Assembly (NCBI GenBank): GCA_964651045.1
Contig: CAZYVD010000021.1
Coordinates: forward strand, 1 to 38,297
Length of the DNA: 38,297 nt
Direction of reading: 5' to 3'
Source: CAZYVD01 sp964651045
Lineage (GTDB): Bacteria; Zhuqueibacterota; QNDG01; DSAB01
Part shown: positions 24,317 to 31,858 of the stretch, piece by piece
How positions within the stretch are numbered: position 1 is the stretch's first letter
Layout of the letters: the number at the start of each line of letters is the position of its first letter
Program-made: the position numbers and the translations under genes
Notes under the pieces: model-generated
Database searches by the model: none
Told to the model about the DNA's origin: nothing
What the model saw: the letters and a program-made list of their open reading frames with translations, nothing else

Positions 24317-24399
24317 TCGCGGGAGGATGTCTCCGGGGCCCTCACCCAGAAACTTTCATTTTTTACTGCGCCGCCCTTAAAAGGTCGTTCCTCCCGCGA
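24317..24399. repeat. GC-rich 83-base palindromic element
   Basis: TCGCGGGAGGA (24317-24327) and TCCTCCCGCGA (24389-24399) are perfect 11-base inverted copies around a GC-rich 61-base core (CCGGGGCCC, GCGCCGCCC) in otherwise AT-rich DNA. The composition suggests a transferred or repetitive extragenic element. It begins about nine bases after the stop of the minus-strand DUF2330 gene and could also act as its terminator stem, although no long U-tract follows. Confidence 0.6.
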
Positions 24400-24407
24400 A
24401 TTCCGTG

Positions 24408-25703
24408 CTAAATGAATATTATCAAAGAAAGTAGGATCGCAACACAAAACTCTCTCCAAAACTCTCTTCGTAATCTTTTTGAAACAGCCACTGGAACTGC
24501 GAGCAGCATGGGAAATAGAAATGATGCTGCAGCCCATGGGCTGGTTTCCGATTTCATGAAGAAGAATTCAAGGTTAAGCCATTCATCACCAGATGGATCG
24601 GGAGTAAAAATTACATCCTCATTCATTTGATCTGGTGAGAGGACTGTCCTGAGTCTTGTGATCCAGAAACAGGTATCGGTCGGGAAATAGTCGTTAAAGA
24701 ATCCGTCAAAACTACCTATTTCTGGATACTTTAAAGGGTCAAAACTTGTATACCCCTGAATTGCAGATTCTACAATAAATGTTGGCTCTGAGCATGATGC
24801 TACTCTTTCCTTAAAAATTGGTTCATATTCGAGTTCCCAATCATCAGATGCTGGAGTAAACACCCTGTCACATGCACATGCAATTCCTGATGATCCTGAT
24901 GTTTGAAAGAGACTGATCTGCTCTTTGAGCTTCTTTTCAACCTCTTTGTATTCCATGGCTAATGTTGCATAGCTTGTACAGATCATTCTGTGGTATGCGG
25001 CAACATAAAGCTCGATCTCATTTTTACTCGAAGAGGTGAGCCGGGATATCTTTAATGGAAATACAGGGAGTTCTGTATTAAAGGATATTTTTATTGCAGG
25101 AAGACCTGCCTGATATGATGAATTCTTACTCCTATCACCACCGGCCGCTACATCAACCTTTACTGCCACAAAATACCACTTTTTCTGTATATAGAAATCG
25201 ATCACAGGGCCTGCTTCGGCTGGAAATGAAAACCCTCTATTAGAGAGCCAGTCGATCAACGATTGGTTGTTATTTGAACTCAATACGGAAATGTCGTAAG
25301 GTCCCACAGATAGATTGTGCCACTCTTCAACATCAGATTCTTCGAGAACCTCATTATATGAGTCGATCGTTCGTCCGTATTTTGCACCATTTCCCCAGAA
25401 TACCTTTGGTTGTGTCCTCTGGTGCAGATTATAAAAGATGGAATCAGAGACAGTTGTTATATCCTCTGCATCAGGGAGCGATGGTATTGGTACAACCCAT
25501 CCAAACCGATCAACGTTTCCTGAATACTTGACCTGAATAATCATTGTCTCTCTTGTACCATTAAATATGATCAATGCCCGTTGATTTGGGGATTCGGCGT
25601 TGTTGCCAAGATAGTCGGTATCATAAAAAAACATGCCGTCACCAAAAGATGGTGTGAAATTTAATATTGTTATTAATAGGAGTATTTGTACAGTCTTTTT
25701 CAA
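24408..25703 (-). CDS. DUF2330-containing exported membrane protein
   Basis: A 431-residue protein with a signal peptide (residues 1-21, ending FTPSFG) and a hydrophobic C-terminal anchor of two adjacent segments (about 385-403 and 413-431). The start of the mature part (QRALIIFNGTRETMIIQVKYSGNVDRFGWVVPIPSLPD) is the hallmark of DUF2330 proteins, whose function is unknown. Several cysteines (ACACD, SCSEP, DTCF) may form disulfides outside the cytoplasm. It is apparently monocistronic. A weak sigma-54-like sequence and a short inverted repeat lie in its upstream region. The 3' end abuts the GC-rich palindrome. Confidence 0.8.
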   Translation of the reverse strand: MKKTVQILLLITILNFTPSFGDGMFFYDTDYLGNNAESPNQRALIIFNGTRETMIIQVKYSGNVDRFGWVVPIPSLPDAEDITTVSDSIFYNLHQRTQPKVFWGNGAKYGRTIDSYNEVLEESDVEEWHNLSVGPYDISVLSSNNNQSLIDWLSNRGFSFPAEAGPVIDFYIQKKWYFVAVKVDVAAGGDRSKNSSYQAGLPAIKISFNTELPVFPLKISRLTSSSKNEIELYVAAYHRMICTSYATLAMEYKEVEKKLKEQISLFQTSGSSGIACACDRVFTPASDDWELEYEPIFKERVASCSEPTFIVESAIQGYTSFDPLKYPEIGSFDGFFNDYFPTDTCFWITRLRTVLSPDQMNEDVIFTPDPSGDEWLNLEFFFMKSETSPWAAASFLFPMLLAVPVAVSKRLRREFWREFCVAILLSLIIFI

Positions 25704-25754
25704 TTCGGGATTCTCTATGGTTAATTTATTAATTTAATAACCAATATTACACAG

Positions 25755-25772
25755 ACAATTAGTGTGCCAAAC
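25755..25772 (-). promoter_or_regulatory. Weak sigma-54-like promoter or operator upstream of the DUF2330 gene
   Basis: Read on the minus strand, TTTGGCAC is followed after five bases by TTGTC. The -24 half is consensus, but the -12 half has T where the near-invariant C of TTGC is expected. The same bases form a short palindrome (TTAGT-N7-ACTAA), so an operator is an equal possibility. Confidence 0.2.
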
Positions 25773-25849
25773 TAACTCTAAAATTTCATTGGAATTAAAG
25801 GGTCTGCAGGCATAATTATTGGTTATCATGGAGATATTGAATTTAAAAA

Positions 25850-25886
25850 CCCTCAGAAATCTGAGGATTCCTCAGATTTCTGAGGG
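25850..25886 (-). terminator. Rho-independent terminator of the kinase/outer-membrane-protein operon
   Basis: A perfect 17-base inverted repeat, CCCTCAGAAATCTGAGG (25850-25866) and its complement (25870-25886), encloses a three-base loop. On the minus strand it is followed by GTTTTTAAAT. It lies 22 bases beyond the stop of the gene at 25909. Each arm is itself nearly self-complementary (CTCAG-N4-CTGAG), so two small hairpins are an alternative fold. Confidence 0.88.
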
Positions 25887-25908
25887 TCTCTTTGTGGAGT
25901 GGATTTGG

Positions 25909-27006
25909 TTATAAATTGTATGTGAATCCTATAGAAAAAATCTTTTTAATATAGTACAGGTTCCAGAAAATCGACTCATTTTTGTACAAGGCATAGCGGA
26001 GCCTTATGGAATATTTGTCTTTAATATCTTTAATAATGTCTACCAGAAAAATATTGTCTTTTTCAATCTCTGTCTCAGGAGATATCTGTATAGGAAGATA
26101 AAAAAGCTTTGTAAAATCCACATAACTCTTGAATTGCAGATTTACCAAGAGCCTGACGATCAGTGACCATGGAAGTTGTTTTGAGGCAATAAAATCTAAT
26201 TCGGTGCAGTCAAAAGAGTAGCCATAACTATTTGAGACGTTCTTGTAGTATCCGAGTTGAACTTTTAAGAAAATATATTTGAAAAAATCGAGTGATGTGG
26301 AAAAGCCATACAGCCTATCCCTCTGTTTTTTATCCAGATCAACCCACTCATAAACAAGCTGTGAGTATTTGATCAATTCCTTTGCATCTCTGTTGTAATA
26401 TGTATAGCCCATAGATATTTGGAAATTCCATACAGCATCTGGCCATAATGCAAGCTCCATGAGTGCTCCGACCTTATGCTGGCGGTAATCAAAATAACTG
26501 CCTATTTTGTAATCGAAGTCAAGGTAGGAGTAGAATATTGAAAAGTGCAGTCCATTTTGAAAGATATATCTAAAAAAGGGAGTTTGTTGAATAAAAATAT
26601 ACCCTCTCTTTGCCTGCGGAAATAGTTTGTTCCTTCCCTGAGATCTGATTCCAATTGTAATTCTCTTTTTTAGAGGGATTTCTATTTTACATATGAGATC
26701 GTTGATTAACCTATTTTCGGCTGGATATCTGTTATATGACTCCCATGCCCCCCTGTATTTGAGAGCTGCCAGTATCGATCCGAACAGCCTTCCCCTGCCC
26801 TTTAAATCCATTAATAGTTTTTCAGATCCATCAGAGGCACTATCAGATACAAGTTCGAAAACATTGCTGTCCCACACCATAGAAATATCGCTTAAATAAG
26901 ACCACCTCCATCCATCGCCTCTTGCCTTACCAAACCATAATAAAAATAATAAAATTGATATAAAATATTTTGAATATAATCTCAATAATATCAAACTTTT
27001 ATTCAT
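25909..27006 (-). CDS. Predicted outer-membrane beta-barrel protein, hypothetical
   Basis: A 365-residue protein with an N-terminal signal region (about residues 13-30, LFLLWFGKARG). After it come many alternating hydrophobic/aromatic strands (YIFQNGLHFSIFYSYLDFDY, NFQISMGYTYYNRD, YIFLKVQLGYYKNVS, KYSIRLRYALYKNES). It ends in IKKIFSIGFTYNL, a typical strand with a near-terminal aromatic residue that marks outer-membrane proteins. I recognise no specific family. It overlaps the upstream coiled-coil gene by eight bases and is closed by a strong terminator, so it is the last gene of the kinase/regulator operon. Confidence 0.7.
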   Translation of the reverse strand: MNKSLILLRLYSKYFISILLFLLWFGKARGDGWRWSYLSDISMVWDSNVFELVSDSASDGSEKLLMDLKGRGRLFGSILAALKYRGAWESYNRYPAENRLINDLICKIEIPLKKRITIGIRSQGRNKLFPQAKRGYIFIQQTPFFRYIFQNGLHFSIFYSYLDFDYKIGSYFDYRQHKVGALMELALWPDAVWNFQISMGYTYYNRDAKELIKYSQLVYEWVDLDKKQRDRLYGFSTSLDFFKYIFLKVQLGYYKNVSNSYGYSFDCTELDFIASKQLPWSLIVRLLVNLQFKSYVDFTKLFYLPIQISPETEIEKDNIFLVDIIKDIKDKYSIRLRYALYKNESIFWNLYYIKKIFSIGFTYNL

Positions 27007-27991
27007 GCATTGTTTGAACCTGGTGATCTAGTAACTTTGCCCTGTTTTTTAGACTGTCTGCCTTTATAATAACACTATTTTTATACTTTTTCAACTGATT
27101 AATCCAGTTTTCTATTTCTTCAATAGAGTGAGGTCTTGTCTCGGGCAGGCTGAAATTGCCATTCTCTAAATACAATTCTGTTATTGGAATGGAGTATCTA
27201 TCCATAGCGGCTGTACGATTATCTCTTTCACTTTTGTTTGTTACTGTCAGGGAACCTCTTACTTTGATATCCCTTCCAAGAAGTTCTTCTCTTTCACTGA
27301 AGGCATCCATCTCGCTAATCAGTTCTGAGACCTTTCTCCTTACCCTGTGTTCCTCTTCGAGTGTTTTGATCCATTTGTCTATTACTGCCACCTCTTTTCT
27401 CAGTGCCTCCTCTCTGTCGAGAAGAAGATCCCTTTTCAAACGAATATCCTGAGCAGTATCCCAGGGTTTTATTTCTGTATCGATTTTTGTATCTACAACT
27501 ACTCTCTTCCTGGTTGAGAGTTTGGCTGCCAAGCTCTGTTTTTCAATATAGAGTTTATCTATTCGATATAATAAGGAGTCGTTTTTCTCTTCACCTCTAT
27601 CTATCTTTTCCACAAGCCTGTCGATATTGTGCTGATAAATCGATACAAGCTCTTCGATCTTTTGTTTTCTAAGCTTAAGAATTTCATTGATTTGCACCTC
27701 TACATTTTTCAACTTTCTTTCCAACTGTTGTGACTGCTGTAGCCTGCGTTCCAGATTCTTGTGCACAGAATGATTGAGCTTGTTTTCCATTTTCAGCTGT
27801 TCTATTTGATTGGCCAGATCATCGGCCTTGCTCATTATTTGCTCGTGGAGTATTTTGAGCGAGTCCAGTCTACCTTCAAGTAGGATAATCTCGTTTCGCA
27901 TGTCTTGGACTGTAGTATCTTGGGAGAACAGGGGTATAAGAGTAGTTGCAACAAAAGTCGCTAATAAGGCTCTTCTAAAAACCCTCATCAT
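26999..27991 (-). CDS. Exported coiled-coil protein, hypothetical
   Basis: A 330-residue protein with a signal peptide (residues 1-23, ending LIPLFS) followed by long heptad-rich coiled coils (about 28-165 and 185-240: IILLEGRLDSLKILHEQ, LERRLQQSQQLERKLKNVEVQINEILKLRKQKIEEL). A C-terminal globular part (245-330) carries RGSLTVTNKSERDN and a further helix pair. It probably sits in the periplasm, perhaps spanning to the envelope. It starts 15 bases after the response regulator and overlaps the beta-barrel gene by eight bases, so the two may work together in the envelope. No enzymatic motif is seen. Confidence 0.72.
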   Translation of the reverse strand: MMRVFRRALLATFVATTLIPLFSQDTTVQDMRNEIILLEGRLDSLKILHEQIMSKADDLANQIEQLKMENKLNHSVHKNLERRLQQSQQLERKLKNVEVQINEILKLRKQKIEELVSIYQHNIDRLVEKIDRGEEKNDSLLYRIDKLYIEKQSLAAKLSTRKRVVVDTKIDTEIKPWDTAQDIRLKRDLLLDREEALRKEVAVIDKWIKTLEEEHRVRRKVSELISEMDAFSEREELLGRDIKVRGSLTVTNKSERDNRTAAMDRYSIPITELYLENGNFSLPETRPHSIEEIENWINQLKKYKNSVIIKADSLKNRAKLLDHQVQTMHE

Positions 27992-28006
27992 CTTTTCTTC
28001 CCTCTA

Positions 28007-29398
28007 TTAAGATATTCCATATTTTTCCATCTTATAGTAAAGAGTACTCTCTTTTATTCCCAGCATCTTTGCAGCCCTCGATTTTATTCCTCCCGATGCT
28101 ATCAGTGCATTCTCGATCAACTTTTTTTCGAATCTGTTTAATGATTCTTGAAGTTTCAAATTATTACCTGCAATCTTCGTGCCGCTGTTTTCAAAAAACA
28201 TAAAATTAAAATCTTCGGGACCAATCGTATTCTCTTCAGAAAGAACCACGGCCCTTTCAATTGCGTTTTCAAGCTCTCGAACATTGCCAGGCCAGTCATA
28301 TATTATTAATCTCTGAATTGCCTCTTTTGATATAATTAGATCTGGTTTGTTTAATTCGGTTCCTATCTTTTTTAAAAAATGATTGGCAAGTAGTGGAATA
28401 TCCTCCTTGCGTTCTCTGAGTGGTGGAAGTTCGATTGGCAAGATATGAAGACGATAGTATAGATCTTCACGGAACCGTTCCCTGTTAACATCCTCTTTCA
28501 GGTTTCTATGAGTGGCTGCAATCACACGGACATCTACCTTAATTGTTTCCTCGCCACCAACTCTTTCGAATTCTCTTTCCTGCAGTACACGAAGAAGCTT
28601 AACCTGGGTTCCCATTGGAATATCGCCAATCTCATCAAGAAAGAGCGTGCCGTGATCTGCAAGTTCAAACCGTCCCTTCTTACGACGAAGAGCTCCTGTA
28701 AATGCTCCTCTTTCATGTCCAAAGAGCTCACTTTCGAGTACTCCCTCTGCAAGGGCACCACAATTTACCCTTATGAAGGGTCCATTTTTTCTTAAACTGT
28801 TGTTGTGAATTGCTCTTGCAACAAGCTCCTTTCCCGTGCCGCTTTCTCCATATATGAGAACAGATGAGTCGCTTTTTGTAACCTTTTCTATTGCCCTATA
28901 TACGCTCTTCATTTTTCTCGACTCTCCGACTATCTCTCCATAATTAAATCTTATTTCAACCTCGTCTCTAAGATATCGATTTTCATCTGCAAGGCGGCGT
29001 ACAACAGAGCGCTGATTAATAATTTCCAGGACCCTCTCCACCTTTAATTTCAACTCATCTTTTGAAAAGGGTTTTGTCATAAAATCCCATGCACCACACT
29101 TCATCGCTTCCACTGCAAGTTCGATTGTTCCATAAGCAGTTATTACAATGACTTCTGTGTCCTGAAAATCTCTTTTTATCTTGTTCAATAGCTCAAGCCC
29201 ATCGAGCCCTGTCATCTTAAAGTCGGTTATTACCAAATCACATCTTCTATTGGCAAGAGTCGAGATACCCTCTACACCACTCGATGCTCCATAAACTTTA
29301 TACCCCTCCTTTTCAAGAATCTTTATCATTCCCTCTCGCATCGTCTCGTTATCTTCGACAACAAGTATCTGCATTTTTTCTTTTAGCTTTTTATTCAT
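28007..29398 (-). CDS. NtrC-family sigma-54-dependent response regulator
   Basis: A 463-residue activator. The receiver domain (about 10-125) has phospho-acceptor Asp59 (LVITDFKM) and Lys109 (FMTKPFS). The AAA+ domain has Walker A GESGTGKE (184-191), the sigma-54 contact loop GAFTGA (231-236), Walker B TLFLDEIGDIP (251-261) and the arginine-finger region FREDLYYRL. The C-terminal Fis-type helix-turn-helix (GGIKSRAAKMLGIKESTLYYKMEKYG) binds upstream enhancer sites. When phosphorylated it should open sigma-54 promoters. It follows its partner kinase by five bases. A consensus -24/-12 promoter occurs at 31793-31808 in this window and is a possible target. Confidence 0.95.
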   Translation of the reverse strand: MNKKLKEKMQILVVEDNETMREGMIKILEKEGYKVYGASSGVEGISTLANRRCDLVITDFKMTGLDGLELLNKIKRDFQDTEVIVITAYGTIELAVEAMKCGAWDFMTKPFSKDELKLKVERVLEIINQRSVVRRLADENRYLRDEVEIRFNYGEIVGESRKMKSVYRAIEKVTKSDSSVLIYGESGTGKELVARAIHNNSLRKNGPFIRVNCGALAEGVLESELFGHERGAFTGALRRKKGRFELADHGTLFLDEIGDIPMGTQVKLLRVLQEREFERVGGEETIKVDVRVIAATHRNLKEDVNRERFREDLYYRLHILPIELPPLRERKEDIPLLANHFLKKIGTELNKPDLIISKEAIQRLIIYDWPGNVRELENAIERAVVLSEENTIGPEDFNFMFFENSGTKIAGNNLKLQESLNRFEKKLIENALIASGGIKSRAAKMLGIKESTLYYKMEKYGIS

Positions 29399-29403
29399 TA
29401 CTC

Positions 29404-30825
29404 TTAATCTCTCTTATCGATTGGCAGTACTAAATCAAACTCAGTGCCTCTGCTGTTTGAACGTTTGAGCACAATCCTGCCATTGTTCTTTTCGAGAAGA
29501 TCTTTTACAATCGAAAGTCCAAGGCCTGTACCCTTTTCTTTAGTAGTAAAAAATGGTGTGAATATCTCTCTTTGAATATAATTCGGTATTCCCACTCCTG
29601 TATCAGAAATCTTTATCTGGACAGAACCATTTTTGCACAGCCACTCTATCTTAATCGTTCCTCCATCATCTGGAATTGCCTGGATACTGTTCTGAATCAG
29701 ATTTAAGAATATACGTTTTAGATGCACAGAATCGGCCCAGACCTTGATGTCTTTACCTCTATTAGGCATTTTTATAGATATGTTTTTATGTTTTATATCT
29801 TTTTCCAGAAGCGATAATGTGTCTTTGGTGATATCGAGTAGGCTGCACGACTCTGGATCTGGTTTTTTAGGTTTGGCATATTCCATGAAATTGTCTACTA
29901 TATTCTTTAGATATTTTATTTCCTTCTCAATCTTTTCCACATGCTTTTGAATTTTTGGCTGTCCTTCCAGTTCCTCATTTAGAATGCCTGTAAAAAGCTC
30001 TACTCCACCGATTGGATTCCTGATCTCATGTGCCACTCCTGCAAGCATAGCCTTCAGTTCCTTTTCTCTCTGAATGATTCCCTTCCGCATGCTTTCCATT
30101 GTTTCTGAAAGAAGCCCAATTTCGTCCCTGGCAAGGAGGGGTATTTTTCCGGTGTAGTCGCCGTGACCAATCCGTTCTGAAGCCCTGACAAGTTTACCAA
30201 TAGGTCTTGTAATGCTCTCTGCAAGTATGATTCCCAGCACAATAGCAGTGATTGATCCAAGTATACCGATGAGATAGAGATTATACCTCATTCTCTTTAC
30301 AGTATTCAGGAATGTAGCACTTCCCTCCACTCCAACACCACCTACTACCTTTTTATCGAGATATAGAGGTGCAAATCCCGTCATGGTAGGGAGTCCATCT
30401 ATTCCCTGGAAAAGGATAGAGTAAGAAGCCTCACCTCTGGTAATATTCTCAAACTCGTTTTTATAGAAGTTCAGACGAAAATAGGGAGTATCGGGAATAT
30501 TTTCCGACTCTGTATCTAATAACCTTCTCCCATTTAGATCAAAAAAATAGATTCGTTTTACGTTTGTTGAACTCTTTAAATAGTTTATCTGTGATCTTAG
30601 ATGCAAAAGAGTTCTTGGGCCTGCCCCCTCCAAAAGAAATCTCACCTCTCCACCGCTGAATTGAACAGAGGCAGCCTTTGCTACTGCTACAAGTTTAGTA
30701 CCGAGCAGGGCCTCAAAGTTGCTTCTTATCCTCCAGTGGAGACTGTAACCGCTTATCAGGAGAATGGCGACGACAAGGACGACAAAGAGAAAAATGATGC
30801 GGTATCTTATCCTGTGAATAAACAT
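29404..30825 (-). CDS. Sensor histidine kinase (NtrB/ZraS type), partner of the sigma-54 activator
   Basis: A 473-residue membrane kinase. Transmembrane helices lie at about 8-28 and 183-203 and enclose a periplasmic sensor of about 155 residues (KRIYFFDLNGRRLLDTES ... TMTGFAPLYLDKKVVGGVGVEGSA, a single-Cache-like pattern). Next come a HAMP linker (about 203-255) and HisKA with His266 in LAGVAHEIRNPIGG. The ATPase domain has the N-box NLIQNSIQA and the G-boxes DTGVGIP and GTGLGLSIV. There is no PAS domain. The stimulus is unknown but must be extracytoplasmic. It heads the operon with the response regulator, coiled-coil and beta-barrel genes, and diverges from trmJ over a 140-base gap. Confidence 0.93.
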   Translation of the reverse strand: MFIHRIRYRIIFLFVVLVVAILLISGYSLHWRIRSNFEALLGTKLVAVAKAASVQFSGGEVRFLLEGAGPRTLLHLRSQINYLKSSTNVKRIYFFDLNGRRLLDTESENIPDTPYFRLNFYKNEFENITRGEASYSILFQGIDGLPTMTGFAPLYLDKKVVGGVGVEGSATFLNTVKRMRYNLYLIGILGSITAIVLGIILAESITRPIGKLVRASERIGHGDYTGKIPLLARDEIGLLSETMESMRKGIIQREKELKAMLAGVAHEIRNPIGGVELFTGILNEELEGQPKIQKHVEKIEKEIKYLKNIVDNFMEYAKPKKPDPESCSLLDITKDTLSLLEKDIKHKNISIKMPNRGKDIKVWADSVHLKRIFLNLIQNSIQAIPDDGGTIKIEWLCKNGSVQIKISDTGVGIPNYIQREIFTPFFTTKEKGTGLGLSIVKDLLEKNNGRIVLKRSNSRGTEFDLVLPIDKRD

Positions 30826-30965
30826 GAAAGATCCCGGGTTGTAGTGTTAACTTTATTCTTCAATTTACATCTGGATTTGAAAGATGTCAAGAAGAATGTT
30901 TAATACTTGAAAAAGATAAAAAAATTGCTTATTTAATTTTTATTGTGAAAATATAGGGAATTGAT

Positions 30966-31652
30966 ATGAACTTCTATTTCATACTTGTCGAGCCTCTGCT
31001 GCCAGAGAACATAGGGAGTTGTGCAAGAGCAATGAAGACAATGGGTTTTACCAATCTTCGAGTGGTAAACTCGAAAAGACACTTTAATGAAAGGGCGGCC
31101 TGGCTTGCCCACGGTTCTGTAGACATACTCAGAGGTGCAGAACTGTTTTCCACTCTTAATGAGGCTGTAAAGGATATCGACATTATTATAGGAACAACGG
31201 CGAGAATTAGGCGGATTAAAAAACACTATTTAGCACCCGAAGAAGTTGCCGAGATATTAAAACAGAAACTGCGAATAGTTACAAGTGTCGGTATTGTGTT
31301 TGGAAGAGAAGACAGAGGTCTGCTCAACAGAGAAATTGAGTTGTGTGATGTTGTCTCTCACATACCAATGAAACAGAAGTTCCCATCTCTTAATCTTGCT
31401 CAGGCCGTAATGATCTATGCATATGCGCTGTCACGTTTTACTTTTGAGAGGGGCGAGGAGGAACCAGAGCATGCAGAAGAGCAGACAATGTTAAAGTTTA
31501 AAGAGGAGATGAGAACGGTACTCGAAAAGATTGGAATTACACGCAAGTCTAGAACATTTGGCAGAATAATGGAACGCATTGGCGCTTTAGGCCAAAGGGA
31601 TATAAATCTTATATATTCAATCTTGAAGAAATTATCTCCACGCCTCGATTGA
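30966..31652 (+). CDS. trmJ: TrmJ-type tRNA 2'-O-methyltransferase (SpoU/SPOUT family)
   Basis: A 228-residue RNA methyltransferase with the trefoil-knot SPOUT fold. Motif 1 is EPLLPENIGSCARAMKTMGF, with the catalytic Arg of the NIGxxAR block. Motif 2 is IVFGREDRGLLNREIELCD. Motif 3 is PSLNLAQAVMIYAY. The C-terminal extension of about 70 residues (LKFKEEMRTVLEKIGI to the end) is typical of TrmJ, which 2'-O-methylates position 32 of tRNAs. LasT is a close alternative name. AGGGA lies seven bases before the ATG. It diverges from the histidine kinase and stands alone before the sigma-54 promoter of the next gene. Confidence 0.88.
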   Translation: MNFYFILVEPLLPENIGSCARAMKTMGFTNLRVVNSKRHFNERAAWLAHGSVDILRGAELFSTLNEAVKDIDIIIGTTARIRRIKKHYLAPEEVAEILKQKLRIVTSVGIVFGREDRGLLNREIELCDVVSHIPMKQKFPSLNLAQAVMIYAYALSRFTFERGEEEPEHAEEQTMLKFKEEMRTVLEKIGITRKSRTFGRIMERIGALGQRDINLIYSILKKLSPRLD

Positions 31653-31858
31653 GAGGGCAGGTCTGAAATTCGATCGCATGGCCTGTTTCCGCCTCAAATT
31701 TTGTGAGAATATCAGCCAATCAAGATTTATCATGTTATCTAAATATCATATATATAATATGTTAGACAAATGAATATTTTAAAAGTCCGATATGGCACTC
31801 TTTTTGCAAATTCAAATAAAAAATTCATTCACTTAAACAGTTGCGGTTGGAGATATTA
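31653..31858 (+). other. Upstream region of the kelch gene with possible activator half-sites
   Basis: Besides the sigma-54 promoter, ATGTTA occurs at 31732-31737 and 31759-31764, 27 bases apart in direct orientation. They lie about 30-60 bases upstream of the -24 element, within an AT-rich tract that could bend. They may be enhancer half-sites for an NtrC-type activator, but the motif is short and unproven. No terminator for trmJ is visible. Confidence 0.3.
31793..31808 (+). promoter_or_regulatory. Consensus sigma-54 (-24/-12) promoter
   Basis: TGGCAC (31793-31798), five bases, TTGCA (31804-31808) is an exact match to the sigma-54 core TGGCAC-N5-TTGCA. The predicted start is at about 31819, leaving a 40-base leader before the ATG at 31859. 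It lies in non-coding DNA, correctly oriented for the kelch gene. A sigma-54 activator is encoded about 2.4 kb away. Confidence 0.85.

Noticed and set aside
24307..24537. Minus-strand 76-codon ORF reading through the GC-rich palindrome
   Set aside because: It overlaps the 3' end of the DUF2330 gene in another frame and its second half is the palindrome; no start signal.
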